From GCA-2690565 sp002457235 (GTDB taxonomy: Bacteria > Verrucomicrobiota > Verrucomicrobiia > Opitutales > Coraliomargaritaceae): DNA of 64,000 nucleotides. A program made the translations under genes and the position numbers. Shown piece by piece: positions 56,002 to 64,000 of the stretch. The notes beneath the pieces were generated by a model, which saw only the letters and a list, made by a program, of their open reading frames with translations, searched no databases and had not been told where the DNA came from. The stretch is taken from assembly GCA_045565695.1 (NCBI GenBank), contig JBJLEZ010000005.1, forward strand, positions 1-64,000, given 5' to 3'. Every line of letters begins with the position of its first letter. The first letter of the stretch is position 1.

Positions 56002-56606
56002 TAATCAAAAAAAGTCATTTGAGGTTCTTTAATCATATCATAAATCTTAAGTATCCTTATCAATTGAAGTAAATCCGACTTCTGATAGCTGTGATTTATT
56101 TCTATACTCTTGATAAGGCTTTCTAAAATAGTCGCAAATGAAATAATGCCATCAATCCCCTGCTCTTTTAACAAAGTAATACTTTCACTTCTATGAGGTT
56201 CCCCAGAAGGAAGGCTCGGAATAATTAATATTTTTTTAAAGACCGCATCATTTTTACCTAAATCCATTTCGTTAAAATCAAAATAATCATTCACTTTGGA
56301 TAAAACATCTTTCTTTAAAAAATCAAAAACCTTAGTTCCGCTCCTTAAAATAGCAGGTGTAAACCTAGAGCTATGCCAAGCTTTCACCACCACAATCGCC
56401 TGGTGAATATGGACAATATCATTTGAAAACAACTGAAACCCCGCTGGCCTTATTTTTTTATCTGCCTTTGGGTTATAAATCAGCATATCTATTTCTTCAT
56501 CAAAACGCTTTTTTCGAGATTGTACCTGATATTTTCGCAATTGCCTCACGAAGAAGCCATTTAGCTCAAAATATTCTCTGACTATATTTTCATCAAACCC
56601 AGACAT
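56001..56606 (-). CDS. Protein of unknown function, possibly nuclease-fold
   Basis: I do not recognise this 201-residue family. It is intact and tightly packed in an operon: 66 bp after pdxA and overlapping the Fe-S carrier by one base. No signal peptide or membrane helix is seen. The N-terminal helix (REYFELNGFFVRQLRKY), then EEIDMLIYNP, then IVVVKAWHSSRFTP loosely match the D...xK order of a PD-(D/E)XK nuclease core. The usual acidic residue before the Lys is Val here, so activity is uncertain. The C-terminal half has FKKILIIPSLPSG and RSESITLLKEQGIDGIISF. It is predicted to be cytoplasmic. Confidence 0.65.
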   Translation of the reverse strand: MSGFDENIVREYFELNGFFVRQLRKYQVQSRKKRFDEEIDMLIYNPKADKKIRPAGFQLFSNDIVHIHQAIVVVKAWHSSRFTPAILRSGTKVFDFLKKDVLSKVNDYFDFNEMDLGKNDAVFKKILIIPSLPSGEPHRSESITLLKEQGIDGIISFATILESLIKSIEINHSYQKSDLLQLIRILKIYDMIKEPQMTFFD

Positions 56607-56672
56607 ATATATTACCTACATTACTCAATGGAAATCCTAGGTCAAGTTTCCTAGATTTGTTCGCATAAAAAA

Positions 56673-57695
56673 TCATTCTTCATTCAAATAAGAACGGCAC
56701 ATTAAAGAGGCTAAGCAAATCGACTGAATAAGACTTGAACTTTTTGCAATTCCTTTCCAAGCAATATCCAAAGCTGTACCATGATCTACAGATGTACGTA
56801 TAATAGGAAGTCCCAACGTGACATTCACTGCGGAATCAAAAGCCAACATTTTTAAAGGAATCAAGCCCTGATCGTGGTACATGCATACAAAAGCATCATA
56901 AGTATCTAGATTATCAGAAATAAAGGCAGTATCTGGTGACAATGGTCCCTCAATATCTAGCCCAAACTGCTTAGCTTTTTTAATCGCAGGTTCGATAATA
57001 AGACTTTCCTCATTACGACCAAATAGTCCTGATTCCCCGCAGTGAGGATTTAATCCCAAAACGCCAATCTTAGGAGCTCTGCCAAGAATTCTCCCCATAG
57101 CTTTATTCGTTAACTCTATAACCTTAATTATCTTACTCTCAGTCAAAGCATCTGCTACTTCATCTAAGCCAATGTGTGTAGTGACTAAAGCACATGATAT
57201 TTTATCTGAAGTTAGCAACATACAAACATCATCGGACTCCGTAAACTTTTCCAAAATTTCTGTATGACCTGGAAAATCAATTCCTGCCAAACTTAAAGCA
57301 TATTTATTAATTGGAGCTGTAGCTATCCCTTGAACCCGTCCTCCATTAGCCAATTCAATAGCTTTGATAATATATTGGTAAGAAGCTTTACCTGTTTTCG
57401 TACTGATCACTCCAGCCTGAAAATCTCCTAGATCAATATTTGAAAAATCTAATATGGTTGGTGTATCGATTTTATCTACATCTAAGCCTTCAAAAGTGTC
57501 CAAAGATAAAACTTGAAAGTCGGAACTTTGATTCGTTACTTCTCCAACTCGTCTAAGTATTTCTGCATCACCAAAAATTATTGGACGACACACCTGATTT
57601 ACTTTCTTTGAATGAAGTGCCTGCAAAGATATCTCAGGACCGACCCCTGCGGGATCCCCCATTGTAATTGCAAGAAGTGGCTTCACTTCATTCAT
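56673..57695 (-). CDS. pdxA: 4-hydroxythreonine-4-phosphate dehydrogenase
   Basis: The enzyme makes the precursor of pyridoxine 5'-phosphate. The 340-residue protein has TMGDPAGVGPEIS at the start. Metal ligands are His in DFPGHTEILE, VCMYHDQGLIPLK and TSVDHGTALDIA. It lies in the leftward run between DUF805 and the unknown protein. Confidence 0.96.
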   Translation of the reverse strand: MNEVKPLLAITMGDPAGVGPEISLQALHSKKVNQVCRPIIFGDAEILRRVGEVTNQSSDFQVLSLDTFEGLDVDKIDTPTILDFSNIDLGDFQAGVISTKTGKASYQYIIKAIELANGGRVQGIATAPINKYALSLAGIDFPGHTEILEKFTESDDVCMLLTSDKISCALVTTHIGLDEVADALTESKIIKVIELTNKAMGRILGRAPKIGVLGLNPHCGESGLFGRNEESLIIEPAIKKAKQFGLDIEGPLSPDTAFISDNLDTYDAFVCMYHDQGLIPLKMLAFDSAVNVTLGLPIIRTSVDHGTALDIAWKGIAKSSSLIQSICLASLMCRSYLNEE

Positions 57696-57707
57696 GTAAC
57701 AAGTATC

Positions 57708-58031
57708 TTATTGCTTTCGAGGAAGAAACAAAAGAAGTAAGATAAGCAATAAATTAACAAATGGTATAAGCAGTAAGACACTATAAAACGGCGACTTACC
57801 AATATCATTCAGTCTCTTAATCGTTTGCATTAAAACAGAAAAAATACTGATTAATATAAAAATTAGACCAATAAAAATACCCAAAGGAAGATGCGTACCA
57901 TGATGCCAATGAGAAAAGAAATTCATTGAAACAACTGTCACAAAAAAAGGTATCGCAACAAATAATAGAATACGAATGAAATAATTTATACGGCCAATAG
58001 TGCCAACAGAACTGAATATTGCTTCTTTCAT
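57708..58031 (-). CDS. DUF805-family small membrane protein
   Basis: From the ATG at 58031 the product is 107 residues; a longer reading from 58154 would run into queG and is rejected. It has three membrane segments and the family pattern IGRINYFIRILLF at the N-terminus and TIKRLNDIGKSPFYSVLLLIPFVN. The function of the family is not settled. It lies between queG and pdxA. Confidence 0.82.
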   Translation of the reverse strand: MKEAIFSSVGTIGRINYFIRILLFVAIPFFVTVVSMNFFSHWHHGTHLPLGIFIGLIFILISIFSVLMQTIKRLNDIGKSPFYSVLLLIPFVNLLLILLLLFLPRKQ

Positions 58032-58077
58032 AATATAAACGTAATACTTTAGGATTAATCCATGAATTTGAAAAAAC

Positions 58078-59100
58078 TCAACTAAAAGAAGTACATTCTC
58101 TCGATTTAATTGCCTTAATTGACCACTCTGCCTGTTCCTGCAATACGATATCATTACTATTAGCTAATGACTCTAAAGCAGGCAAATCGTCCTTGCTGCC
58201 AATATTCCCTAAAACTAAAGCCACATTCCGCTTCAAACCATTTAATTTCACCCGCTTGATCGGAGAAGCCACTAAATTTGATTTAAAGTCCTCCTCTCCC
58301 CATGCTAAAATAGTTTTTAAGTCAGGTAATGATCGTACTGCAAATTGCGTCTCATTCGTGATTTTCGCCCATTTATTCCAAGGACATACATCAAGACATT
58401 CATCGCAGCCAAAGACCCTATCGCCTACAGCTTCTCTATACTCATGAGGGATACTTCCCTTATGCTCAATTGTTAGATAAGAAATACATTTTGATGCATC
58501 GAGTTTATATGGAGATATTATCGCCTGCGTAGGACAACAATCTATGCATCGAGTACAATTCCCGCAATAATCTTTCCCTCCTTTTGAAGCAGGTAAATCC
58601 AATGTGGTGACAATACTTCCTAAAAAAGACCATGTGCCTCGTTTTTTTTCTACTAAAATAGTACTTTTCCCCTGCCAGCCTAATCCTGCTGCTTCAGCAA
58701 TTGGCTTTTCTAAAACGGGACCTGTATCCACATACGGCTTTTGGTCCGAATGATAATTCTCTTTTAAAAAACGACAAATTTTCTTTAATCGCTTGTAGAT
58801 TACGGAGTGATAATCTTTCCCTAAAGCATATTTTGCCACTCTAAAATTTCTTTCCGGATCTTTTTGATAATAGTTCATCGCAAAAACAAGTATACTTTTT
58901 GCCTCAGGCATTAAGGATTCAGGATTCAATCTGCGCTCATTATTATTTTCCATCCATGCCATAGTTCCATGTTTTCCTTCTTTGATCCATTGATTATAAT
59001 AGTCACGCCTTAGTTCCATAGGAACCTTAGCGACTCCAAAATTGTGAAACCCCAAAGCTTCGGACTCCTTTTTAAGAGACTTTAATATGGCTGCATTCAT
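58078..59100 (-). CDS. queG: Epoxyqueuosine reductase
   Basis: The cobalamin- and Fe-S-dependent enzyme reduces epoxyqueuosine to queuosine at the wobble base of GUN tRNAs. tRNA-His(GTG) in this window is one of its targets. The 340-residue protein has the DTGPVLEKPIAEAAGLGWQG block. Two 4Fe-4S motifs follow: CGNCTRCIDCCPTQAI and CDECLDVCPWNKWA. The end has a HEAT-like LGNIGSKDDLPAL. It begins a leftward run, divergent from the SPFH gene. Confidence 0.95.
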   Translation of the reverse strand: MNAAILKSLKKESEALGFHNFGVAKVPMELRRDYYNQWIKEGKHGTMAWMENNNERRLNPESLMPEAKSILVFAMNYYQKDPERNFRVAKYALGKDYHSVIYKRLKKICRFLKENYHSDQKPYVDTGPVLEKPIAEAAGLGWQGKSTILVEKKRGTWSFLGSIVTTLDLPASKGGKDYCGNCTRCIDCCPTQAIISPYKLDASKCISYLTIEHKGSIPHEYREAVGDRVFGCDECLDVCPWNKWAKITNETQFAVRSLPDLKTILAWGEEDFKSNLVASPIKRVKLNGLKRNVALVLGNIGSKDDLPALESLANSNDIVLQEQAEWSIKAIKSRECTSFS

Positions 59101-59163
59101 TTATTGAAAAAATTATTATGATTTCTCTCGCCAGAACAACAGTTAATCCTAATTTTCTTATTC

Positions 59164-60057
59164 ATGAATAAACAATCAGCATCGTTAACTATATTAGTTG
59201 CAATTCTTGCAGCAGTTGTACTTTTTGGCTCACGTTTTTTTGTAAGCGTGCCCGCAGGACATGTCGCAGTAGCGACACTATTTGGAGAGGTTCAAGATAA
59301 GCCGTATCAAGAAGGTCTTACAATTCCCGTTAATCCTCTATTTAATTTCACCTTCTATGATATACGTGAAAAAGAATTAAAAGAATCTGCAGGCGTACCG
59401 AGTCAAGACCAACTAACTACTACTATCGATGTCAGCATCAAATTCCGTATTAATGGTTCTGATGCTGCGAGAATTTTACAAGAGACTGGTACTTTTGAAG
59501 ATGCTATTCGAGTTCAAATCCAACCAAAACTTCGATCCGTTGTTCGCGAACAAGGTAAGAGCGTTGTCCGCGCGGAAGATTTCTTTCTACAGGAAACACA
59601 AGAAAATTTACAAACTGCAATCTTTGACAGTATGAGTAGTTATTTAACTCCAAGAGGCATTACTTGTTTAGATATCCTAATTAGGGATATTAATTTGCCC
59701 TCTTTCATTACCCGTGCTATCGAGTCCAAAAAAGAGCGTGAGCAGGAAGTAGAAAAACAAAAAGCAGAGCTTGAACGCTTTAGAACAGAACAACAGCAAA
59801 AAATTGCCGCAGCCCAAGCAGAAAGAGATGCGGCAGATTTAGAGGCCCAACAAAGACGAGTACTTGCTGATGCTCAAGCTTATGAAATCACGAAACTAAA
59901 TGATGCGATTTCAAAAAATCCGGCTTATATACAGCTACAAGCACTTGATGCCCTAAAAGAAATTTCTAAAGACAAATCCAGCAAAATTTATTTCCTCAAT
60001 GGTGAGAGCCCAGCTCCTTTACCACTGATGAACATGGGAGATCCATTAACAAAATAA
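59164..60057 (+). CDS. SPFH/band 7 (prohibitin-like) membrane protein
   Basis: The 297-residue protein has one N-terminal membrane helix (about 7-26), then the prohibitin-type SPFH domain (VPAGHVAVATLFGEVQDK, then EGLTIPVNPLFN and LTTTIDVSIKFRING). A long coiled coil (about 195-260, EKQKAELERFRTEQQQKIAA) follows. Related proteins form ring scaffolds and regulate membrane proteases. No hflK/ftsH partner is adjacent. It ends 12 bp before parE. Confidence 0.85.
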   Translation: MNKQSASLTILVAILAAVVLFGSRFFVSVPAGHVAVATLFGEVQDKPYQEGLTIPVNPLFNFTFYDIREKELKESAGVPSQDQLTTTIDVSIKFRINGSDAARILQETGTFEDAIRVQIQPKLRSVVREQGKSVVRAEDFFLQETQENLQTAIFDSMSSYLTPRGITCLDILIRDINLPSFITRAIESKKEREQEVEKQKAELERFRTEQQQKIAAAQAERDAADLEAQQRRVLADAQAYEITKLNDAISKNPAYIQLQALDALKEISKDKSSKIYFLNGESPAPLPLMNMGDPLTK

Positions 60058-60069
60058 TTCATTTCCCCA

Positions 60070-61926
60070 ATGTCTGCCGAATATACTGAGGACAATATAA
60101 AGTCACTTGATTGGAAGGAACATATACGCCTACGACCAGGCATGTATATCGGTAAATTGGGTAACGGCAGTTCGCCTGACGATGGTATATATATCTTAAT
60201 CAAAGAAGTAATTGATAATTCCATAGACGAATATGTTATGGGGTTTGGTAAAAAAGTCGATATACAGATCGACCAACAAACCGTTTACATCAGAGATTAC
60301 GGGAGAGGAATCCCGTTAGGAAAACTTAAAGACTGTGCTTCTAAAATTAATACTGGAGCTAAGTATGATTCAGAAGCTTTTAAAAAGTCAGTCGGTCTAA
60401 ATGGCGTAGGCATCAAAGCCGTCAACGCACTATCTGAGTATTTTAAAATCCAAGCCTTCCGTGATGGAAAAACTCGTTCAATCACTTTTTCTAAAGGAGA
60501 AACCATCGAAGAAGATACTAAAGATCAGATTGATAAAAATAATAACCCAAATGGAACTTTAATCGAATTCACTCCCGATAATTCTATATTTAATCATTTT
60601 AGTTTTAGAAACGAGTATGTCCAAGATATGCTTTGGAATTACGCTTATCTAAATAGCGGCCTCACTCTTTACTGTAATCAAACTAAATATAAATCAGAAA
60701 ATGGATTACTAGACCTTCTTCAAAATAAGCTCAACAGCGATCCGCTTTATCCAATAATTCACCTTAAAGATAAAGATATCGAAATCGCTTTCACTCATGA
60801 TGAAAATTACGGCGAAGATTATTATTCTTTCGTAAATGGACAACACACCACCATGGGAGGTACACACCTTAATGCATTCAAAGAAGCACTAAGTAAGACT
60901 ATCAAAGATTTCTTTAAAAAAGATTTTGATGCTGTCGATATAAGAACGTCCATCGTTGCTGCAATCAGTATAAAAGTCGAAGACCCTGTTTTTGAATCAC
61001 AAACGAAAACCAAACTAGGCTCTCAGGAAATCGGACCTGAAGGCCCTACTATCCGTACCTTTGTTAATAATTTTTTAAAAGGTGCCTTAGATAATTATCT
61101 TCACCGAGAGCCCGAAACTGCAAAAAAACTTTTAGATAAAATTCTGGACTCAGAAAAAAATCGAAAGGAGCTCAAAGGCATTCAAAAACTTGCCAAAGAA
61201 AGAGCGAAGAAGGCTAAACTGCATAATAAAAAGCTTAGAGATTGTCGTGTTCACCTTAACGATAAAAAAAGCAATCGCCTTGAGTCTTCCCTATTTATAA
61301 CTGAGGGAGATTCCGCTAGTGGCTCAATTACCAAAGCACGAGATATAATGACCCAGGCAGTGTTTTCTCTTAAGGGAAAACCTCTAAACTCTTACGGCTT
61401 ATCCAAGAAAATCGTATATGAAAATGAGGAATTCAATCTTCTACAAGATGCTCTAAATATCGAGTCTGGCGTGGAAGACCTACGCTATAACAATATCATC
61501 ATAGCTACCGATGCCGATGTGGATGGTATGCATATTCGATTACTCTTAATCACTTTCTTTTTACAGTTTTTCCCAGAAGTTATCAAAAAAGGGCATTTGT
61601 ATATTTTACAAACACCCCTCTTTAGAGTGAGAAATAAAAAAGAAACCATATATTGCTATAGTGAAGCTGAAAAAATATCCGCTATGGATAAATTGGGAGC
61701 TAACCCAGAAATTACTCGCTTTAAAGGTTTAGGAGAAATTTCCCCAAATGAATTCAGTCATTTTATAGGGAAAGATATCAAGCTAGATCCTGTTATCATT
61801 CCACAAGGTATGGCGACTAAGGAGCTGCTCTTATTTTATATGGGTAAAAACACTCCTGAACGACAAGGATTTATCATTGATAATCTCTATGTTGAAAAAG
61901 ATGTCGCTGAGCTCAAAGAAGCTTAA
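60070..61926 (+). CDS. parE: DNA topoisomerase IV subunit B (GyrB-type)
   Basis: The 618-residue ATPase subunit decatenates DNA with its A subunit. The GHKL ATP site is EVIDNSIDEY, IRDYGRGIPLG and GLNGVGIKAVNAL. The Toprim motifs are FITEGDSASG and IATDADVDGMHIR, and GRITRFKGLGE-like TRFKGLGEI follows near the end. The shortened form without the long GyrB insert fits a ParE-like type. The partner parC is 512 bp downstream, but a leftward sodN gene separates them. Confidence 0.94.
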   Translation: MSAEYTEDNIKSLDWKEHIRLRPGMYIGKLGNGSSPDDGIYILIKEVIDNSIDEYVMGFGKKVDIQIDQQTVYIRDYGRGIPLGKLKDCASKINTGAKYDSEAFKKSVGLNGVGIKAVNALSEYFKIQAFRDGKTRSITFSKGETIEEDTKDQIDKNNNPNGTLIEFTPDNSIFNHFSFRNEYVQDMLWNYAYLNSGLTLYCNQTKYKSENGLLDLLQNKLNSDPLYPIIHLKDKDIEIAFTHDENYGEDYYSFVNGQHTTMGGTHLNAFKEALSKTIKDFFKKDFDAVDIRTSIVAAISIKVEDPVFESQTKTKLGSQEIGPEGPTIRTFVNNFLKGALDNYLHREPETAKKLLDKILDSEKNRKELKGIQKLAKERAKKAKLHNKKLRDCRVHLNDKKSNRLESSLFITEGDSASGSITKARDIMTQAVFSLKGKPLNSYGLSKKIVYENEEFNLLQDALNIESGVEDLRYNNIIIATDADVDGMHIRLLLITFFLQFFPEVIKKGHLYILQTPLFRVRNKKETIYCYSEAEKISAMDKLGANPEITRFKGLGEISPNEFSHFIGKDIKLDPVIIPQGMATKELLLFYMGKNTPERQGFIIDNLYVEKDVAELKEA

Positions 61927-61945
61927 TCGTGAAAAAGGAAGCCAC

Positions 61946-62386
61946 TTAAAGGCTAGTGTAATACTTAGATAAAGCTTCAACCGCCTGCTTTAAATCTTCT
62001 GCAATCTTTGCATCCGCTTTTTGCTTAACTTTCATCGACAATATAATAACTGCATGATGTTCGCTTAAGCGAAGCAGATAATCTTCGGAACTTGGCTTTA
62101 CTCTTTGAGTCAAAAAATAGTCAGAAATGGTATTTATTATCTTATCCGCATGTATCTCTTTATTATTGACCCAGCGAATTAACTGTTGAGCTGATTGCAC
62201 ATCTTTCTCATCATTAAGTTTATAGATTTCATCGATTGATTTATGAATAGTAGAGACATCTTCTAGCATCTGCTGAACTCGACTAGCATCATCATAAATT
62301 CCACATGGAACCTGACAATGACCCGATAATAATGAGGCAAAAAAGCCAAGTGTGAAAAAATAAACAGCGAATTGAACAATTTTCAT
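61946..62386 (-). CDS. sodN: Nickel superoxide dismutase
   Basis: The product is about 146 residues from the ATG at 62386 (150 from 62398). The nickel hook HCQVPCGIYDD is present and matches the known HCxxPCGxY motif. In the mature enzyme His1 must be the N-terminus. Here it follows a hydrophobic, signal-peptide-like leader (MKIVQFAVYFFTLGFFASLLSG), so signal-peptidase cleavage after SG would expose His1. The remainder (about 124 residues) is a helical bundle with EHHAVIILSMKVKQKADAKI. No SodX maturation protease gene is nearby. The gene lies on the minus strand between parE and parC. Leaders before the hook are usually removed by SodX, so export here is an inference. Confidence 0.9.
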   Translation of the reverse strand: MKIVQFAVYFFTLGFFASLLSGHCQVPCGIYDDASRVQQMLEDVSTIHKSIDEIYKLNDEKDVQSAQQLIRWVNNKEIHADKIINTISDYFLTQRVKPSSEDYLLRLSEHHAVIILSMKVKQKADAKIAEDLKQAVEALSKYYTSL

Positions 62387-62438
62387 AGACAAAAACATAA
62401 TCGAATAATACTAAATTGAAATCTAAGTATATTTATTT

Positions 62439-64000
62439 ATGTCAAAAAACACTCCTTCCGACAATAATAATCTCGAGCTCAATTTATCAAACGAGGCAAA
62501 TGATAATCCTATCGATGATAATGAAAACTTAATCGATAATGTTAAGGCCAACCACTTAGATTCCTATTATAGTAAATGGTTCTTAGAGTATGCTAGTTAT
62601 GTAATACTTGAACGGGCAGTTCCTCATGCTCTTGACGGCTTAAAGCCGGTGCAAAGGCGTATTTTACATTCACTCAAAGAACTTGACGATGGCCGTTATA
62701 ATAAAGTCGCCAATGTAATCGGAAATACAATGAAATATCATCCCCATGGTGATGCTTCAATCGGAGATGCCATGGTACAAGTCGGGCAAAAAGAAATCCT
62801 TCTCGATACACAAGGAAATTGGGGCAATACTTTTACCGGAGATTCTGCCGCTGCACCAAGATATATCGAAGTTCGTCTATCAAAATTTGCCCTAGAAGTC
62901 GCCTTCAACTCAAAAACAACTAATTGGCTAGCCTCTTATGATGGACGGAGTAAGGAACCTGAAATATTACCCATCAAATTTCCACTTTTATTAGCTCAAG
63001 GAGCTGAAGGCATTGCTGTGGGTCTTTCCTGCAAAATCCTACCCCATAATTTTAATGAATTAATCGATGCCAGTATTGCTGCTTTAAGAAAACAAACTTT
63101 TGAACTCTACCCTGATTTCATAACAGGAGGCACCGCTGACATATCCGAATATAATGATGGCAAGCGTGGTGGAAAAGTGAAAGTTCGTGCGAAAATCGAA
63201 AAACGAAAAAATAACTTATTAGCCATAAGTGAATTACCCTATGGCAAGACTACGACTTCATTAATTGATTCGATTCTCTCAGCAAACGATAAAGGGAAAA
63301 TTAAAATTTCAAGAGTGGAAGATAACACTTCGGATCATGTAGAAATTCTCGTTTATCTCAGCCCTGGTTCAGATTCAGAACAGATTACCCAAGCGCTCTA
63401 TGCATTCACCGATTGCGAATTGTCTATTTCATCCAATATTTGTGTGATTTTAGACGATAAGCCAAAATTTTTAACTGCCACTGAGCTCTTAAAAATTAGT
63501 GCCAACAGAACAAAGGAATTACTTAAAGAGGAATTTGAGATTCAACTCTTAGAACTTCAAGAAAAATGGCACTTAAGCTCTCTGGAGAAAATTTTTATCG
63601 AAGAAAAAATATATCGGAAGATTGAAACAATTACTACGTGGGAAGGAGTGATAGAAACAGTTGAAAAAAGCCTAAAGCCTTTTGCCAAAAAACTCAATCG
63701 CGCTATCACGAGAGATGATATTCTGAAACTTTTAGAGATAAAAATTAAACGCATCTCAAAATTTGATTCCTTGAAAGCTGATGAATTACTAAAAGACTTA
63801 GAAGATAAAATTGCCCTCACTGAAAATAATTTAAAACAACTCACACGTTGCGCCATACGTTGGTATAAAGAATTAAAAGCCCAGTACGGAAAGCAGTTCG
63901 AAAGAAAAACTCAGTTAGAAAGCTTTGAAAAAGTAATTGCTGAAGAAGTCGTAATTTCAAACGAAACACTCTATGTAAACCGAGATGAAGGATTTGCTGG
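62439..64000 (+). CDS. parC: DNA topoisomerase IV subunit A (GyrA-type), partial at window end
   Basis: The frame is open from ATG at 62439 to the window end and covers 520 residues. Topo A signatures are present: YASYVILERAVPHALDGLKPVQRR, KYHPHGDASIGDAMV, and the catalytic Tyr in AAPRYIEVRLSKFA. The following INELP-like AISELPYGKTT fits the DNA gate. An acidic, Asn-rich N-terminal extension (about 40 residues) precedes the core. It pairs with parE across the inserted sodN. Confidence 0.94.
   Translation, partial: MSKNTPSDNNNLELNLSNEANDNPIDDNENLIDNVKANHLDSYYSKWFLEYASYVILERAVPHALDGLKPVQRRILHSLKELDDGRYNKVANVIGNTMKYHPHGDASIGDAMVQVGQKEILLDTQGNWGNTFTGDSAAAPRYIEVRLSKFALEVAFNSKTTNWLASYDGRSKEPEILPIKFPLLLAQGAEGIAVGLSCKILPHNFNELIDASIAALRKQTFELYPDFITGGTADISEYNDGKRGGKVKVRAKIEKRKNNLLAISELPYGKTTTSLIDSILSANDKGKIKISRVEDNTSDHVEILVYLSPGSDSEQITQALYAFTDCELSISSNICVILDDKPKFLTATELLKISANRTKELLKEEFEIQLLELQEKWHLSSLEKIFIEEKIYRKIETITTWEGVIETVEKSLKPFAKKLNRAITRDDILKLLEIKIKRISKFDSLKADELLKDLEDKIALTENNLKQLTRCAIRWYKELKAQYGKQFERKTQLESFEKVIAEEVVISNETLYVNRDEGFA

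Noticed and set aside
58031..58154. Longer start for the DUF805 gene
   Set aside because: It would overlap queG and add a non-conserved leader; ATG at 58031 fits the family start.
1..64000. CRISPR arrays, transposases, integrases or prophage genes
   Set aside because: No repeat-spacer pattern or such coding sequence was seen on either strand.

Overview
The window is a compact, AT-rich chromosomal segment of an aerobic Gram-negative bacterium. The best guess is a marine Verrucomicrobiota (Opitutia-like), and this is inference. Support comes from a secreted protein with a C-terminal PEP-CTERM sorting signal, a giant secreted protein with an FFKL-ended domain of a type I associate with this group, a bacterial SUI1/eIF1-like factor, an ArsR-methyltransferase pair, LPS genes (lptD-like, lpxB), DAP-type wall genes (asd, mpl) and almost no Shine-Dalgarno sequences. 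There are no phage genes, transposases, integrases or CRISPR arrays. Most of the window is housekeeping.

Layout. 1-3.1 kb: a gene tail, a Cys/His-rich small protein and a ZnuD-like TonB-dependent receptor with His-rich loops (probable zinc uptake). 3.2-9.6 kb: a PEP-CTERM protein, tRNA-His, two tandem HAD phosphatases, a DUF4013-like membrane protein with an unknown secreted partner, a polyprenyl synthetase gene broken by one extra base in an A-run, asd, and a YkuD-type L,D-transpeptidase. 9.7-13.7 kb: a 1291-residue secreted mosaic protein with three copies of a repeat domain I cannot name, preceded by a micro-ORF that looks like a truncated copy. 13.8-15.6 kb: exbB-exbD-tonB. 15.6-19 kb: PfkB kinase, tmk, holB, SRAP protein. 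19-31 kb: pyruvate carboxylase, SUI1 factor, the 2-oxoglutarate dehydrogenase operon (sucA-sucB-lpdA), glgB. 31-38 kb: lptD-like, scpA, a small conserved-looking protein, trxA, mpl, purD, a low-Mr phosphatase. 38-41.4 kb: methyltransferases, ArsR regulator, ribosomal protein S1.

42.1-47.1 kb is exceptional. lolC, lolD, fba, recR and an NAD-dependent epimerase each keep every expected motif and near-normal length, but are cut by roughly two dozen small frameshifts. Only ybaB in the middle is intact. Several of these genes are essential in most bacteria, so I read this as a patch of poor consensus sequence, not real decay. Isolated homopolymer frameshifts in ispA and in the arsR-methyltransferase gene may have the same cause or may be real slippage sites.

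47.3-64 kb: the heme genes hemF-hemE-hemY; a long leftward run queG, DUF805, pdxA, an unknown 201-residue protein, an A-type Fe-S carrier, infC, cysC-cysD-cysN and lpxB; then an SPFH protein, parE, and parC cut by the window end. A nickel superoxide dismutase gene with an export signal sits backwards between parE and parC.

Together the genes describe an aerobic, LPS-bearing heterotroph with an oxidative TCA cycle, glycogen storage, aerobic heme synthesis, sulfate activation and TonB-driven metal import. The items most worth following are the novel repeat protein with its micro-ORF, the exported Ni-SOD inserted in the parE-parC pair, the His-rich zinc locus with a hairpin at the receptor start, and the error-dense patch.
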